Notes under the pieces: generated by a model
What the model was told of the DNA's origin: nothing
Database searches by the model: none
What the model saw: only the letters and a program-made list of their open reading frames with translations
From: Bombus terrestris
Taxonomy: Eukaryota; Arthropoda; Insecta; Hymenoptera; Apidae
Assembly (NCBI RefSeq): GCF_910591885.1
Contig: NC_063269.1
Location: forward strand, 6,758,001 to 6,822,000
DNA length: 64,000 bases
Direction of reading: 5' to 3'
Program-made: the position numbers and the translations under genes
Shown: piece after piece, positions 32,789-47,600 of the stretch
Layout: each line of letters starts with the position of its first letter
How positions within the stretch are numbered: position 1 is the first letter of the stretch

Positions 32789-35700
32789 GTATTTATACAT
32801 GTTCTACTTTTACTTCTAAATTCTATTATGGCTATATCACTGAATATTTACAAAAATTATCATTTTGCAGATTAGAAGCTTGACAAATGTAATTGATATG
32901 ACGTTACTTTGTTGTAAATAATATAAATGGTAATAGTTGTAGATAAGAAAGAGAGTAATGTATGTTTATATTGCAGTATATGTAATGTAAGAAATACAAT
33001 TGACATAGATGCTATTGTTTAGACAATAATAGCGTTGATTTTATTTTAAGTTACTAGTCTGCAAAATGAATTGACACGTTCAAAGTTGTTCATTTGATTG
33101 GTTTCAAATTAGGTTTCATCTGATAAAGAAATAGTCGTTATCCTGTATTTTGTATCTTGTATAATTTTCTGTACGCTGTATCTTCCAAAATATCGGTATT
33201 AGATCTTTAATAAAAAGTATGCTATTAATGTATAGCAGATTCTTGTAAAGTACTAGGAACATTATAAACTTCCATGTATAATATTTTTACATATTTTCTT
33301 TATGTTGAAATTTGTACATTTTTATTCAGACAACTTTTTATCACAGATGTTTCCTTTGAAATCCTATTTTTGATAGGTGATGCTTAGATAATATTAGTTT
33401 CTTACCAAAAGAATCACAGAATCATTGGAAGAACCATAAAATTTATTTTTGAAGAAATAGAGTAGAATAGTGTAATTTGTTTTTTAATTTCCTATATTTC
33501 TATTCGTTCCTCAAAGTACATAATACATACATACTTTGGAAAGCTAAATAGACTTGAAAATTTATTCAGCTTCATTTTATGGTACTGTTTCCTGATTACA
33601 TATATAAAACTTTTCATTGTATGTTCATACATGCATATATTTGTGCTAGAAGAATATTTCCATATAAAAGTACTTGAAATAAGTACTAAGTCATAATTAC
33701 TGCAGATCATATATGTAATTCTATGTGTAAGGTAGTTCCTTAGTTTGAGCGAAGCGCAATATTAAAACTAATATTTCTAATAAATAATCACAGAAATTTA
33801 TTTATTAAATTTTAAGAACAATATATTTTTATTAAAAAATTAGATTTTAAATTATATCTTTTTATTAGATTTGTAAATTATTCCAGCAATTTTACTCACA
33901 GACATTAACATTTAGTTTTATTCGCAATTTTGCAATATATCATTTATTGATACTGCTGACACGTTTGTTATTAATTCGTGTATGAGTCAGCGGTTCCCAA
34001 CTACTTTTTCGTATTTCAAAATTTCTTGTTATATTATTTTGTGGAACGTAGCATGAGATTCACTATTTCAAACTCAGAACTGTGACTAATTAATCTTCAA
34101 TGCTCACGATAACATGTCAGAAAACATTGTTAAAAAAGTGCATGCTATCTAGCGCGGAGAATTCATTTTTATAGTATAATAAACTTGATACAATAAAAAA
34201 TATATTTTCATCGACTAAAAAGAAGAAGAATGGCCTTGAAGTCTTCTCGAGGATTTCAACAAATGAGAAAAATGATTAAATTTCATATTTATCTGTAAAT
34301 GTGTAAATATGTAAATCAAACATTGCAACCATCCATCGCTATACGATTATTTAAATTAACATCGCAAACGCAAATTACAAATAAAATAAATCAAATAAAA
34401 TGCAAATCAATTTTCTAAGAAACGATCAGGAAATATTGCAGTTATTTTTAATATCGATATTTATTTATGCCGCACTTTTCAGTAATGCTTTCGTTTGACG
34501 AACCTTAACGTTATCATTATGAATTCTATGCTAAATTTCTACTAACTGTATGCTGAAATTTATATACAAGACAGACGCGATTCAGAGAAAAGAAAAATGC
34601 ACAGAACTAAATAGAGTGTTGGTGTTACTGTTAATTTATTTTTCATTAATTCGAATTTGCAGAGACTATCGAAATTTCTCGTAAATATTTTATAATACGA
34701 AGATGATCTTCCCGGAGGCTGTTGTCGTTACGAACAGACTAATTCGACTGTAGAAGAAGAGAGCATAACGTTCGATCAATGAAAAGATATCTCTGCGCAA
34801 CGCCTCGTGTCCAAGGCTCGTTACAAGCTTACTCGTTCTTGTATCATATTCCAATTATTTGTAATTAATGGAGTCTGAAGCTACACGTGGCAATCTTTGC
34901 GTGCAATAGCCACGATCAGAGCGACCATCTCGTTGAATATTATTTTAACGTTCGATCGGCTTAACTTGATCGGATCTCTATTAATTATCGTTACGTTCTT
35001 ATTACCGCAACAAATAATTTTCTTACAAAATCTATTTCTGAATTGTTGAAATTTACATGTACGTGTATTTTATTTATTCGATGGATGGATTTGAATTAGT
35101 CAGGATCTAATCGATTCCAAACACTCGGTTAGACCATCACCGCATTCTTTAGCACGTGGGTCATCAGTGACCTACAGAGGACTGTTCGCTGAAGCTGTTA
35201 TTTTCGTCGTTGGAGTTGAAATACGTATTATGGGGAAATGCTTCGTGATACGTTTAGCGAATGTATAATTATCGCGTTTAATACATTTGATGTAGAGTCG
35301 ACGATGATTCATACTACGTAGTAATATTCTTCTAGATTAATAAAGTTCTTCTATGGCGCTTCATTTTGTTTCGTTATTTCTTGTAAGTGCAATAAAAGAA
35401 GATCAACGTCGTACGAGTGGTGAAATGGAAAGAAAACGACAACGTATATCAACTGTGCTATGTACTTTAAGCGAAGTATTTAAAAGGCATCGTACGTTAC
35501 GAATTTTTACCAAGTTCAATGGGGAAATGAGTATGGAATTTGTATTAATCATACCTCAACGAGTATCGATCATTAGATTATATTCTTCTTAAGCATCAAG
35601 TACACTTGCGATAATAGAATAGTAATATCTCTTCGATAACATCTGATTCGTGTCATACTTATTATGTCCTTAATGAAAGTTAATAATAACCTCTGTCATT

Positions 35701-37296
35701 AAGACCATGTAAAATCAATGTTATAGAGACATGTAGAAATCGATAACTTAATTAATATTCAAATGTACTAGGAACAGGATTGCTTCATAATTTACTTACG
35801 ATTAATGAAATGCAGACGCGATACTCAGCTAAACATGGCATTCAACCGGCCCATGTAATTTATGGCGTAGTAAAAGCAAGAATGTGTCAATATAAAATAT
35901 CGCTTAACGTACTAACAAATAAAATTAATAAATAATAACTTATATGCTGATAGATACATCAGATATGATACTTGTGATAGTAATACAATACTATGAAACA
36001 GCATTAAATCTCTATAAACTTGTTACAAACTAAATCTTGTTTTGTCTATAAATATTCTGCCATATTTTCTTTTATCGTACATCTTTGTCCGATGTTTGTT
36101 ATTTTATCTTGGCTTGCTTTTACGTTTAATGTTTAAAATTCTTCGATTAGAGAAGGCACATCACACGAATATTCTACTTTTGCATCAGCCTGTATGTTAA
36201 TCAGAATTGAACGATATGGAGAATTGTTGAGAGCCGATTATCTTGCGCCTATAAAATATACTGTTTACAAAGGCAACGAATTATTTGGGAATAATAATGA
36301 ATTAAAAGAGACGGAATAATCTATGACAAAATTAAAATTGGTACCATTCTCTATCCATGAGTGGAGTATCTGTCCGCAGTTATATTCTTCTGAACGTCGA
36401 TGTTACTTTGAACTCGATCGTGTTCTTAAGTAAACAATTTTTCAAGTTTCGATCTTTCTTATTAAAATATCAATAGGCAGATAAGTTTTAGGGCCGTGGC
36501 GGGATTAAAAATGATATCTTTGCTACCAAAGAGGCGTTCCATTTTCGTCTTTTCCGTATCATTAATTATCTCGATAATTTAGAAAGATTGCAGAAATTAA
36601 TTTTGATTAATGTTTAATCTTGATTTTGAATTAATGATTACGCGTTATATCGTTGCGAGAGACCAATAATTCACTCGATACAAATTTTAAGATATCTGAT
36701 AGATCACAGCAAAATCCGTGAAAATTACTTTTCTAAGAGAAACCAAAATTCTTCAGTTTGTTCAAAGATTTCTGTACACTGGTATTTCACGTGCTCGTTT
36801 ACGGGTAGCCGTGGCAGACTGTCGTACGAAAGCTATTCCCGAGCTGCGACGCTATGACGAATATGGCGTCGTTTCCTGTACGCAAGGTTATTTATTGCAC
36901 GGTAAAACGAGCCTGTACCTGCGCGGAGAACCACCTCCTCCAGCCACAGGAGACTTTTTTTGGCACGGCGCGGCGTGCAGGATCTCCAAGAATCGCGACG
37001 CACGCTCGTAATTATCAGTTTAATTACGCCACTGTCGCTGACTTCGAATGAAGTGGCGCGAGCAACTCGTCCTTGGAACAGCGTTTGGAAACGTCGTGTT
37101 CCTAGAAACCCGATCTTCCCGTTTGTACTCACTGTGAACGCTGATTTATTATTATTATTTATTTTATTTAAGGACGCGTCAGCCTACTTTTATGGTCATT
37201 AGCGACCTCGATTAACAGAACAAGAATGTACAAAGAAGAATAAAATACAATAGGTGAATTACTATTACTGAAACTAATAGCAACCATACATTTTGA

Positions 37297-37320
37297 ACAC
37301 ACACACACACATATATATAC
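37297..37320. repeat. Compound (CA)n(TA)n microsatellite
   Basis: acacacacacac followed directly by atatatata. Confidence 0.95.
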
Positions 37321-38452
37321 ACGGTAAAATTGCAGTACGATTAACTTAATCTTAAATTAATAGGGTACAGTGTATGTTAAAGCTAAGTCGGTAGTTTACA
37401 GTATCATAACTGGCGATACAAATTAATATCTTTGAGAAAGTAAGGAGGATTTTCCGCAATGGTTTTGATGATTCAGTCATGTCTGGGAGACTAAATTTAA
37501 TTTTCTGTTGGGAGACGTTACTACAGTTAAGAAGATGATTCGCAGACGGAATACAGTTAGAGTGATTGCATTTATTCGGCTGATTTGTAGTTATAAGGTG
37601 AGAGTTTGTCAGTTGTGGTGCAATTCTAAGTCTGGTGGAAATAATTTGCTTTTTCCTATTAAAAAGAAACGTTGAACGATGATTTACTTCAAGTAGAATT
37701 TGCATATTTTAGCGTTGCTTAATTCCGTTTTACGTTCGAGAAAATAGCATAATAGCCGTTACTAAACTTTGTTGAAAAGAAAACGTTATTTACTTGACGT
37801 TAACTCGTAACTGGTCTGACGATCGTTTCATCACAGTATAATAGAGAAACTCGTAGAAATATTTACAACAAGTTGTAAATAAATAACTTTCTTTAGTAGC
37901 GATTTTTACATTTCTCATTTTGCAAGAAAAGAAAGTCAAGCAGCTTTTCCATCGCTAGTATTGCAAATACTTTCAGCGTTTTATCCTCATTCTCTCATGT
38001 TTTATATTTCGTTCGGTAAAAAGGCATCTAGAATATTTGCATACACGTCGCTATTTATTCCTTGGACTGCCTTTTATGCTCGTGCACTCAAGAATACTAG
38101 GTAACTGGGTTACGCAGACACGTCGAACTGATTAGAATTGTGTTACATGGTGATATATGCATATGATAGCTAAAGAGAAATTATGAAATTTTTAGAACAT
38201 CTCGTATCACGAGATACCGAGATAAGTTTACGGTATAAATTTATGCCACGGGAAAAATAACATTGATAAATGGAAAATTAAAAATAGGTGGATATCCCAT
38301 GTACTATACGTAACCAATTTCCTTTCGCGATGTAATTTTCTCTCCCTCTGTAAATATAATTTTGAAGATAAATTTTCGTCGCCCCCATCGATCACGTAGA
38401 TGAAAAATCGATTTTCGATGTATTAGATTATCCCAATAGTTTCCTTCGTCCA

Positions 38453-38601
38453 AGGAAATAATAAATGCGCTATATTTTCTGTTTTATATTATTTTATTGA
38501 ATTATGTATGATCCATTTCGTTCCAATAGAATCAACAGAAACGGGTCATACATAATTCAATAAAATAATACAAAACAACAAATCTTGCGCATTATTTCCT
38601 T
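38453..38601. repeat. Long imperfect inverted repeat (hairpin), arms about 57-60 bp, loop about 30 bp
   Basis: The left arm runs from aaggaaataataaatgcgc to attgaattatgtatgatcc. The right arm runs from gggtcatacataattcaata to gcgcattatttcctt. The inner 25 bp pair almost perfectly and the outer parts pair with small bulges. There are no clear target-site duplications. It could be a foldback MITE or a transcribed hairpin. Confidence 0.9.
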
Positions 38602-41600
38602 ATAAAACGAAAGAGAAGGGTATAAGAAATTAAAATAAAAATGAAACTGCGAACTGATCATTTTACGACGAAACTCAATAATAACCTTATCGAAAAGAAA
38701 AATACAATTTAAACAGATTCCCCAAATCTTTGTGTTCGAATTTTCGATTCTCTCTGCGAGTATAACTCCAATTTCAGTTACTTGAAATTTCTGTGGGAAT
38801 ACATTTAATCGAAAACCAGCTCTACAAATTATTCCTTTGACGCGTTAAATCGTTATCAAGCCACGAAGCACACGTGATAAAAATATTCGAAACGCGAGAC
38901 CCGGTACGTTTATAACGTTTTATACACATAACGTTTATAACACATCGTGTATAACGTTTTCTTCAACTGCTTAGGTATCCATTTTATCGGAGAGTTGAGC
39001 TTCCCATTGTTCTGTGCGGTTTCGTTGCACCGTTAATCCTGGCACATGGCAGCTTGCGCAAACCCGTAGCAATAAACAATCAATATGTAGGCATCATAGT
39101 GACCTCGTTATCGATGGTCAAGCTTGGCCTGTGCCCAAACGAACAGCCGTGTTCTTTCGGTTCCTTTTTAGAAAGAGGTGTCAGAAATGTAGCTGGCTGT
39201 CGTGCCGCAAGAAAGCGACGACGGACTTCTGCCAAGTGATCATTCTTTCCTCGGCTGTGAAAGAAATCTCTCTTAAACGTTGATTAATTCGATTTTAGTC
39301 ACGCGAACTTTTGCAAAACTGTCTTGGCAATGGCAACACGGTGGGCATGCGAAAGGAGTGTAAATCGACTATCGATGATTCATATCATGATTTTTGCGAA
39401 AAAAAAACACTTGTACGATATCACAGCTGTGCTGCATATATCTACGCTGACTGACGAAAGTAATCGAACATTTGTGATAAGCGTTGGTTAAAATTACTGT
39501 AAAGCTATGGCTACTTGGAAATTATAAATTTGTGCCATTTAAATGGTCAAGATATAATTATTTCTTAAATCTTCAGTCATGTAGATTGTCTCATTTCCGC
39601 AATAGTCTTTCACGTTTTATATTTCAAATGACGAACTATTGTAATCTGTTAGAAGCTAATTATACAATTGCAGGTAATCTATAAATATTATTTAAATGTC
39701 TTTAAACATCGAATCGTTCGTGGAAGCTTGTTTTCCTCCTTCGGATAAAAAATGTAAATTGTTCACATGCTACGAATGTTCGTATTTAATGCATGACTCT
39801 GTTCTCTCGTCAATTACGACTGTCGCGTCGCAATAATTTTCCCTAATCAATGTCGTTTGATAAACTTGATGTCTGACATAATATTTGGTATAATTTAGGA
39901 CCTACGTGTTACACGGATCAAGCGATGTGTAACTATGATTGAAGATTGAGATTGAAATCCGTGTTATCGGATGGCTCCATTAATTCGGTAGCATGACGAT
40001 CGATGATAAAGACGTTATTGCACATGACGACGTGTTTAGACGTAAGTAGATTCGTCTGCATAGGTTCATTGGTCGTTGGATAACAGCTGTAATTATTCCG
40101 CCATGCACAGCTGTGAAATATCGAGAAACTGGTGTTGGAGAGACGAGTGTTGATCGTTCTTGTTCGTTTCTGTGAAAATTATTCATTAGCGCGCAGAATT
40201 ATTTTGCATTATTTCATTTAATTATCCCGGAGTGAAAACTGTGAGAGTACACGTAGAAACAAAGTGTACAGCACCGATCGTCTATGGTTTGACACACGTA
40301 TGCTTCGATCTAAATAAAGTGAAATTAATGGAAGAAAGTGATTTTCACAATGCACTGTTCCAAATTTAGAGATTGCCCAATTTAATAACAAGTGGTTAGT
40401 TAGAATTTAGAGAGCAACCAGGTGAACCACCATGGTACAATTTCAATGGATTTTTGTAAAATATTTAAAAAAATATTCAATCGAAGGCACTTTGCTCCCG
40501 ATGTAAATATTCCACTAATTTACGAATTTATTTTATATTTGTTGAAAAGCAGTAGTATCCGATAATTTATGAAATATCGCACGAAGAATATATTAGATTA
40601 TAGAAATTTAATATACCTCTTTCCAAGTAAAATATTACACGGCACTCTTTACAGATATCTGTTAATTTCTCATTAATGTATAAAATTTCATTGGAGTTAA
40701 TATTTGATTCATTCTGCCATTTCTTCGCTACCGTAGACCAAATAAACATCAACGGTCAATCTATATCAAACGATTAGCTTGATTTTTGTATTAAATTAAA
40801 AAGTATGCACTTTTTACAGTCTCGTTGTAGACGTTATCAGAAATATGGTACATCTTCCTAAATATTTTAGTACGTGCCTTTATTAATATAACGTTGCGTG
40901 CAGAAGTGTGTAATTTGCTATAGACGATGCTATATAGAAGGATCTTTAAGCTTTAAATTGTTTCCGCTGATTAATGTTGCGGAAACAAAGTACCTAATCT
41001 AAGGTGTGTCGCATAACACCGCGCCGTGTCGGAGAAAATATTCTGGCAACGTCACGAAGCCTTAGCAACTGTTGCCAACCATATTAAAAATGAAACAAAA
41101 AATGAAATTTGTCGTCTTAGGAATAAAAAGCTTATACACGATGGAAAATATAATGCAAATGATCAAATATCTCATATATTATATAAGGTGATTTGGTAAT
41201 CGATTGCTAATCTGACTCTAATGACTCGGACGTTTGAGAGGAATGACTTAAAGTCGAGAGAATGATCGAGACGATATTGAAAGGCACATTGCTGAAAGGA
41301 GTTAGTATCTAAAATCGTTCGGTCTCGTCTCACTGGGCATCATCATCGTTTCACACGGCCGAATGACTTCATTCAGAGCTTGGAATCGTATTCATCCTTC
41401 GTTCCCTATAAATAGCCTACGCTATTTACTTTCTGAACATTTTTTCACTCTCTTCTTGGTAGCAGGTAATAAAAACTGAATGGCGTTTGCATTCGAATAG
41501 TCCGTTTGCACGTTCAATGTGTTAGGTACATCGCCAGATTCTCTGCAACGTGACCGAGAGGAGATTAATGGAAACGTATCATTTCGATACTCTCGTTTGA

Positions 41601-44600
41601 GTTTCTGCAAAGCTATTTAACTTGGGAATTACATACTTGAAGTCGGACGAACACCGAGCGAGCACTCGACTTATCTTCGCGCGGATAATTTGAACGATAA
41701 CAAGTAGAAATTTGCTGTAGGTTATGCGAATTCGATGGATCTTCGTGTGGCAGAGAAAATTGCGTCTGTGCGCATTCAGGTTGGTATATTTGATGTATTC
41801 GCGAGTTTTGCCTCGCCCTGTGAAGTTGCCATTTCCAAGCGCAAATTTTTATCGCGATTGGTACTCGACTGTTTACGATTTGTCCAATTTTCTCGTTTGT
41901 CCGTTTGTCGAAAAAAAAGTTGCGATCAAATAAAAAATGTTCGCGTCAGCGCCGCGCGTTCTTTTTCGTCGCAACGCGAAATTTTCGTTCGACTATCTTT
42001 CAAAAAGGAAGTTACCATGAGAATTTTGTTTGGACAAACTTGGTCAAATTATACCTCGCCAAAAAATTAACAAAAAAAAACTGTTGCATCAGAGAATCGT
42101 ATCATCGCACCGTCATCAAAAATCGACTTCGCAGGATTACCAATATCCAACTCCATTTGCCATATTCTAAAAATCAAACAATCCATTCCTATATCGTCGT
42201 TTATTTTACACCGAGATGAAACAAGAGAAAGACACGTTAAATCCGTTCAGCGTTCATCTCCATTTGAAAACTCGTTTTCTTCTTGTATCACGAACGGTGT
42301 CACGAGGAAGAGAATAAAATCGAGCACACTCTACTCTTGGACAAATAATGTCATAGCGTACAAAAATCCAGCTATAGAAGGTTAATTGCGACTAGCCGAT
42401 GTCATTGTATCCACCAGTCTAAATAAAGCTGTGCTTGCTCCAATGATCTTGACTGATCGATCACGTTTGGTCACGACCAGTGCTCTCTCTAGGCTAGAAC
42501 TACTTACTATCGAGGCTTTTCCGGGACGTTTTACATTAACAATCGCCTGCACGGTCAACTCTGACGAGCTATCTTTCCAAGAGGAAAATCGCCGTGGTAC
42601 ACCTTGACGATACCTTGTAGGGTAATCGAAACGTTCATGATGTATGCCTTGGATGCCTGTGACTGACTCGCTTCTCACACGTTACACGATGCTGCGATTC
42701 ATATTGCGTTGGTTTCATCCTTGCGAGACGCTCGCCTTTGTATTTCTATTATATAAGATAACTTTGAATGTCGAATTTGTGTTTTCTTCTCTCGAATGGA
42801 TACTCGTAGGTGTAGTTGTTCCTTGAAATTATTCTCGGTTATCTTTCTTTTATATACGACAATTTAAATAGTAAGTAAATATTTAACTTGATCTAACACA
42901 CGTAGAAGAATACAATTACCTTTGCGATTTCCTAGATTTTAGCATGTTTGGGATTAGAAGATTTGAGTAATTATGATTTTTAACATTCTGCATCCGAGTT
43001 TTATTTTTTTCACTTAACCAATAGTTAGTAGAATTACATACTTAACAACAACAAATAGTTTTCAAGAGACTTACTCCATCGGCTTATCCGCTATTTTCAT
43101 TTGTTTCTATATCGTAAAGCCGCGTGTGCAGAAAAGTCATGGAATTTTCAAAGATCGTATTTTCGACAAAAATCGCGACGGTTCGGGTCTTTCTTTTCAA
43201 TTTCGAAATCCAATAATCCGTGACTGAGAAAAATACGACGATGGTAGTAGCGTGGGTAGCGAAGGCAAACGCGAGATATCAGCGTCATGTAGAACTCGTA
43301 AATGGTAGAGGCGTTGGGGCATGGGGATAGGTTGTTGTTGTTGTGTTGTACGCGTGCATTTACAGTGTTTGGTACATCCTGTGCTGCACAGTGTAGCTTC
43401 GGAGGCTGCGCGAAGATAAATCGCCAGACTCGAACAAAGGTCACCAACATAGAGAAAAGCCTTTCGAGCGATCGGTTCAATTAAGAATTGAAACCTTTAT
43501 TCACGTGATAAATGATGCATTAGCGAGAGAAAGAACAACATTTTCGCGCGCTGGTTAATCCCTTCGTTTGTTTAAACGAAACCGTTAAATATTATTCTCA
43601 TAGTGAGTTTCGTTGAGTTGCTTGCAGGTTGTCTTGTCGACCATTCGCGGAGAGACGCGATCTCAAGAAGCGCGTCAACAAAAGTCGTAAATTCCCGTTA
43701 CGATTTTACAATCGAAACTGATCGATCCTCTGATTCAAATAATATAATAAAGGTAGTTGAATTAATTATAACGCTGAGGTAACAGGCTATGATGTATTCT
43801 TTATTTCAACAACAATTGTAGACAAGATAATTACGCTCGTTGCGTATATATATAAATTAGATGAGTTATCAAAAGTAGATATAGTTAATGAATATATGTT
43901 GACTGAGTTAAAGTAGTGAACCCTGTGCAGAGGTGTTGACTGATCTGTAGTCGTAGATCCAGCAAAGTTCGGTGATGATGCTGTCGCTTGCTGGGTGTTA
44001 GTTGCTTCACCATCTGTCGCTTACGGGTGAACATTCTGGGAAAAATAGGAAAACCCATGTTTCCCCAATTTTACCTGGTGGAGCAATAGCTACAGGAAAC
44101 ATCTTGACCCGTAAATGTTTTATACCGCCGTAACAGTCACGTCGAAATGTTTAATTTTACGACAGTTCTTTATGATTATTATTGCCCAACTAATTATATT
44201 GGCATAGCGAGTAGGCGTCTCGACCGAGGGATGGATTCCGGGCTACGCAAATTGTCATCGGACGTAACACAGGTATACCCGATTTTTGTTAACTTTACTA
44301 AGAATTTTGAACGTTTTGAACATCATTCGATATTTCGATTTTAAGGATAATTATTTCCCAAGGAAATGAAATCATAGTTGATTACTACGGTTTATGTCAT
44401 CGCGATGTGGGAACTGGAAATCAATAGTTGCTATAAATAAACCGTTCGGTATTGTTACGACGAGATAATAATAAAATATCATAGAGGTGATAAGTAAATA
44501 AAACAAAATTTATGAAGATAAAGTTCAAATTAGCATCACAGAATATTAACATTTCAATATCGAAAGAGAAACTAACTCGGATATATTTGTAAATGAATGG

Positions 44601-47600
44601 AAACATGATGCGTGCGTGTGTAAAAACGTATCAAGAGTTAAATTCTATAGAGCACGATGTAATTTATCTTTCAATAAAAAACAATAAATAAAATAAAACG
44701 TGACTGTGTAGTAATATAAAATTTCCTGATTACGCGTGTTTACTTTTCGATACGCTTCTTGATTTAGCTCCTCCTACAAAACGTACAAAGTTTACTTGAT
44801 AACGCAACGTAGTTTATTCACCTGCATTAGATAACGTTAAGATACCAATCTACGCAGTATAGATACGCGAGCATTTTTTTTCCACCTCATATTACGTTCC
44901 ATAGAGTCGATGACAGTATAATTTTTTTCGAACGAGGGGCGTTACGATTAAATGTATATTATTATTGTTAATTCTCTTCAGAGAGTTTCAACTTGTAATT
45001 TTCTAGCTCTGTAAGAAGGCGATAAGTACCGCTTTCAGTCATCAATTTGCCATTAGGTAGAAAAAGCTCGGTAGATACGACTTAACGTGCTATTATCACA
45101 AATTTGCCAAAGTGTTCGGATGTATTTGAGCGGTGGTGTATATCAAAGCTGAAATATCTATTTTATTTTTTCCATTAAAAAGATCCAACCTCCCATCCCG
45201 TAGAATAAACAGTCTGAAACTCTTTTTTAGCGGAAGCGTAAGCGGATAAGCGCTCATGAACGATAGTATATGGTAGAAGCGATGAATGGTATCGCCGGCG
45301 ATGTGTTAAAACTCTGACTCAAAAATAACCTGTTTTTTCGGGAACATGTCGTAAAATTGCCAACGAAAATCCCCATGTATTTTGTCTTGTTGAACGAGGT
45401 ACGTTTACGATACAGCTGTACTTGCAATATTCTGCTGTGCTTTTTATCACACTGTTAGATATTTATCATATTTACATTATTAAATTGCGAAGAATGATAA
45501 TAGGATTACTAATGATAGCAATCATAGGATGAGACGTAATAACGTTAGCTACAATGTTGCCACTAGTAGAACAATAGGCAAACATAGCACGGCGAAGTTT
45601 ACTGCTAGTTAGGTTTCTTTGCTCGTAACTTGTAACTACACACTGTTTCCTTAGTCTTTGTTCTTTAACCTTCTCAGTTAGTTGAACGAGCGTTTAGTTC
45701 AGGATATTAGATATATGTACGTATGCGAAATTTATGGCAACGTACGCTTTCAGAGCAAACAAGATTTTCTGATAATATTTGAGAATTACTTCAGATAAAT
45801 AAGCTGTTAATTTGCTGAAATGTCTGCTATCTTATTAATCATGTTGAATTTCTAATATTTTATGGATACAGTAGGTTGTAACATTAATTTAGATGTAATT
45901 TTTTATTCGTTTTTTCATCAAACGAAAATATACATTTTTCATTTCTTTCAAAGTGTAATTTTGCTCATTAAATTACAATTTTTATGATAGACAATCAATA
46001 TTATTCTGGTTTATAACCCAACAATTTTTTAATCGATAGTCTTAATAACTATTAAAAAAATTTAACTGATTTAAAAAACAGAATAAGAATAGAAAAACGA
46101 GGGAGAAATAAATAAATAGTTGCTTTAATTCCATACAATTGCTCAATTGGTAAATTAATTGTTCTATTTATATCGTTTTATCCTATTTCAATTATTTTAC
46201 CATAATATATAACGTTAACGGCATAACAATATTCTCCTGTATAACGAACTCATTTGAGAATCTTAATGTTTGATGTTAGGCCTTTCTTTAATTGGATGAT
46301 GGACGATCGTCATCACGACCGTTATACAATACGATTGTCAAGGATGGGAACGATTGTCAACAATAATTCACTGTTTTACCTACTTATCCAATCGTTTATG
46401 CACACTATGCGGTAATAATATGTATCCGTTAGATTTTTAATGATCTCTCATTTTCTAGTCAAGCTTCTTTAACTTTCATTCCATATTCATAATCAAGTTC
46501 ATCGCGTGTTAAACAAAATTGTAAAAAAGCGTGATGGACACCATTACATTTTAGCATCTTCGTTCACCTAGAGCATTATTTAAATTTTACATATAACGAA
46601 TCGTTCGTAGTTCGTGATTCAGAAAAGAACTTCTCGCCTTAGAGCGCTTAAGAGCACTTTAGAAATAATTTACTGACACAATTTTGGGTACATTAACGGA
46701 TGTAATTAAAATAATTTCGAATGAACTGACTACGTTTGAAAATGCGTTGTTCGTATAAAATAGACAATTCGATAGGAAATTTATCATTGCTCTTTTAGCT
46801 GATGTATCGAAAAGCTTGACGAACAGTAAGTATATATGAGCATAGTAAATAATCAAGCTCTGTTAGAGTCGAAGAGATTTTCCCTAAATTTTGTATTGTA
46901 ACTTATCGCAGAAGCAAGAGAAAGAGGAGCGAGGAATACTTGCAGGTATTTTTAATTACAAATTTTCACGCGTCACTGTAATAGAATCAAAGAACTGTAA
47001 GAAAATTAAAAATGTCAGGAGAGGAAAAAGATTTGTAAAATCTCACTTGTCGTAAAAACTGGTATAAATTTCCTGTAATTGAAAATGAAATGAATTAAAT
47101 AGTATAATTTGTGAATCAAATCCTTGTTATTACGTTCTAAAGTATTTCCTTGGGAAAGAGAGAATAAGATCGTTCGTTTACATGGAAATTAGTATGTATG
47201 TATAACTTCATCGCAATTCAGAAGATAACGACGTACATATGTATTTTACGTTCAAATACTCAGCAGTGTTCCATGACAGTAAATCATCAGGCGAGGTTCC
47301 ATGCTATAGAGAAACGTGATGGGACTAAATAAGTCGTTCACGCTTGTACTCAAGAGGGAACTGATGCACGCAATTCTGTACTATTCTCGTGTAGTAAGCT
47401 TCTCCAAAAAACGAGATCACCATGCTTTTTCGTACACATTCTTTTGCCAGTAGAAGTTTGCGAAGAGTTAAAATAGCTGCCAGAAGTTTCCGATCGCAAA
47501 GAAATATAGAAGCATGGAGTATAGCGCGGTTTACAAACTCTACTATCTGTTTAAGTTTCGTGTGAAAGTAACTTTATTATTGTAATACGTGTTTAGTACG

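Noticed and set aside
36718..37132. GC-richer block with 65-99-codon ORFs on both strands
   Set aside because: Overlapping frames without recognisable protein features; more likely a composition island than a gene.
42382..42678. 98-codon minus ORF with internal gtaagt
   Set aside because: No ATG at its start, equally open on the other strand, no motif. Could be re-examined with RNA data.
41422..43480. Two minus ORFs sharing DVPNTxN (41422-41610 and 43148-43480)
   Set aside because: One seven-residue near-match among this many ORFs is expected by chance; no wider alignment.
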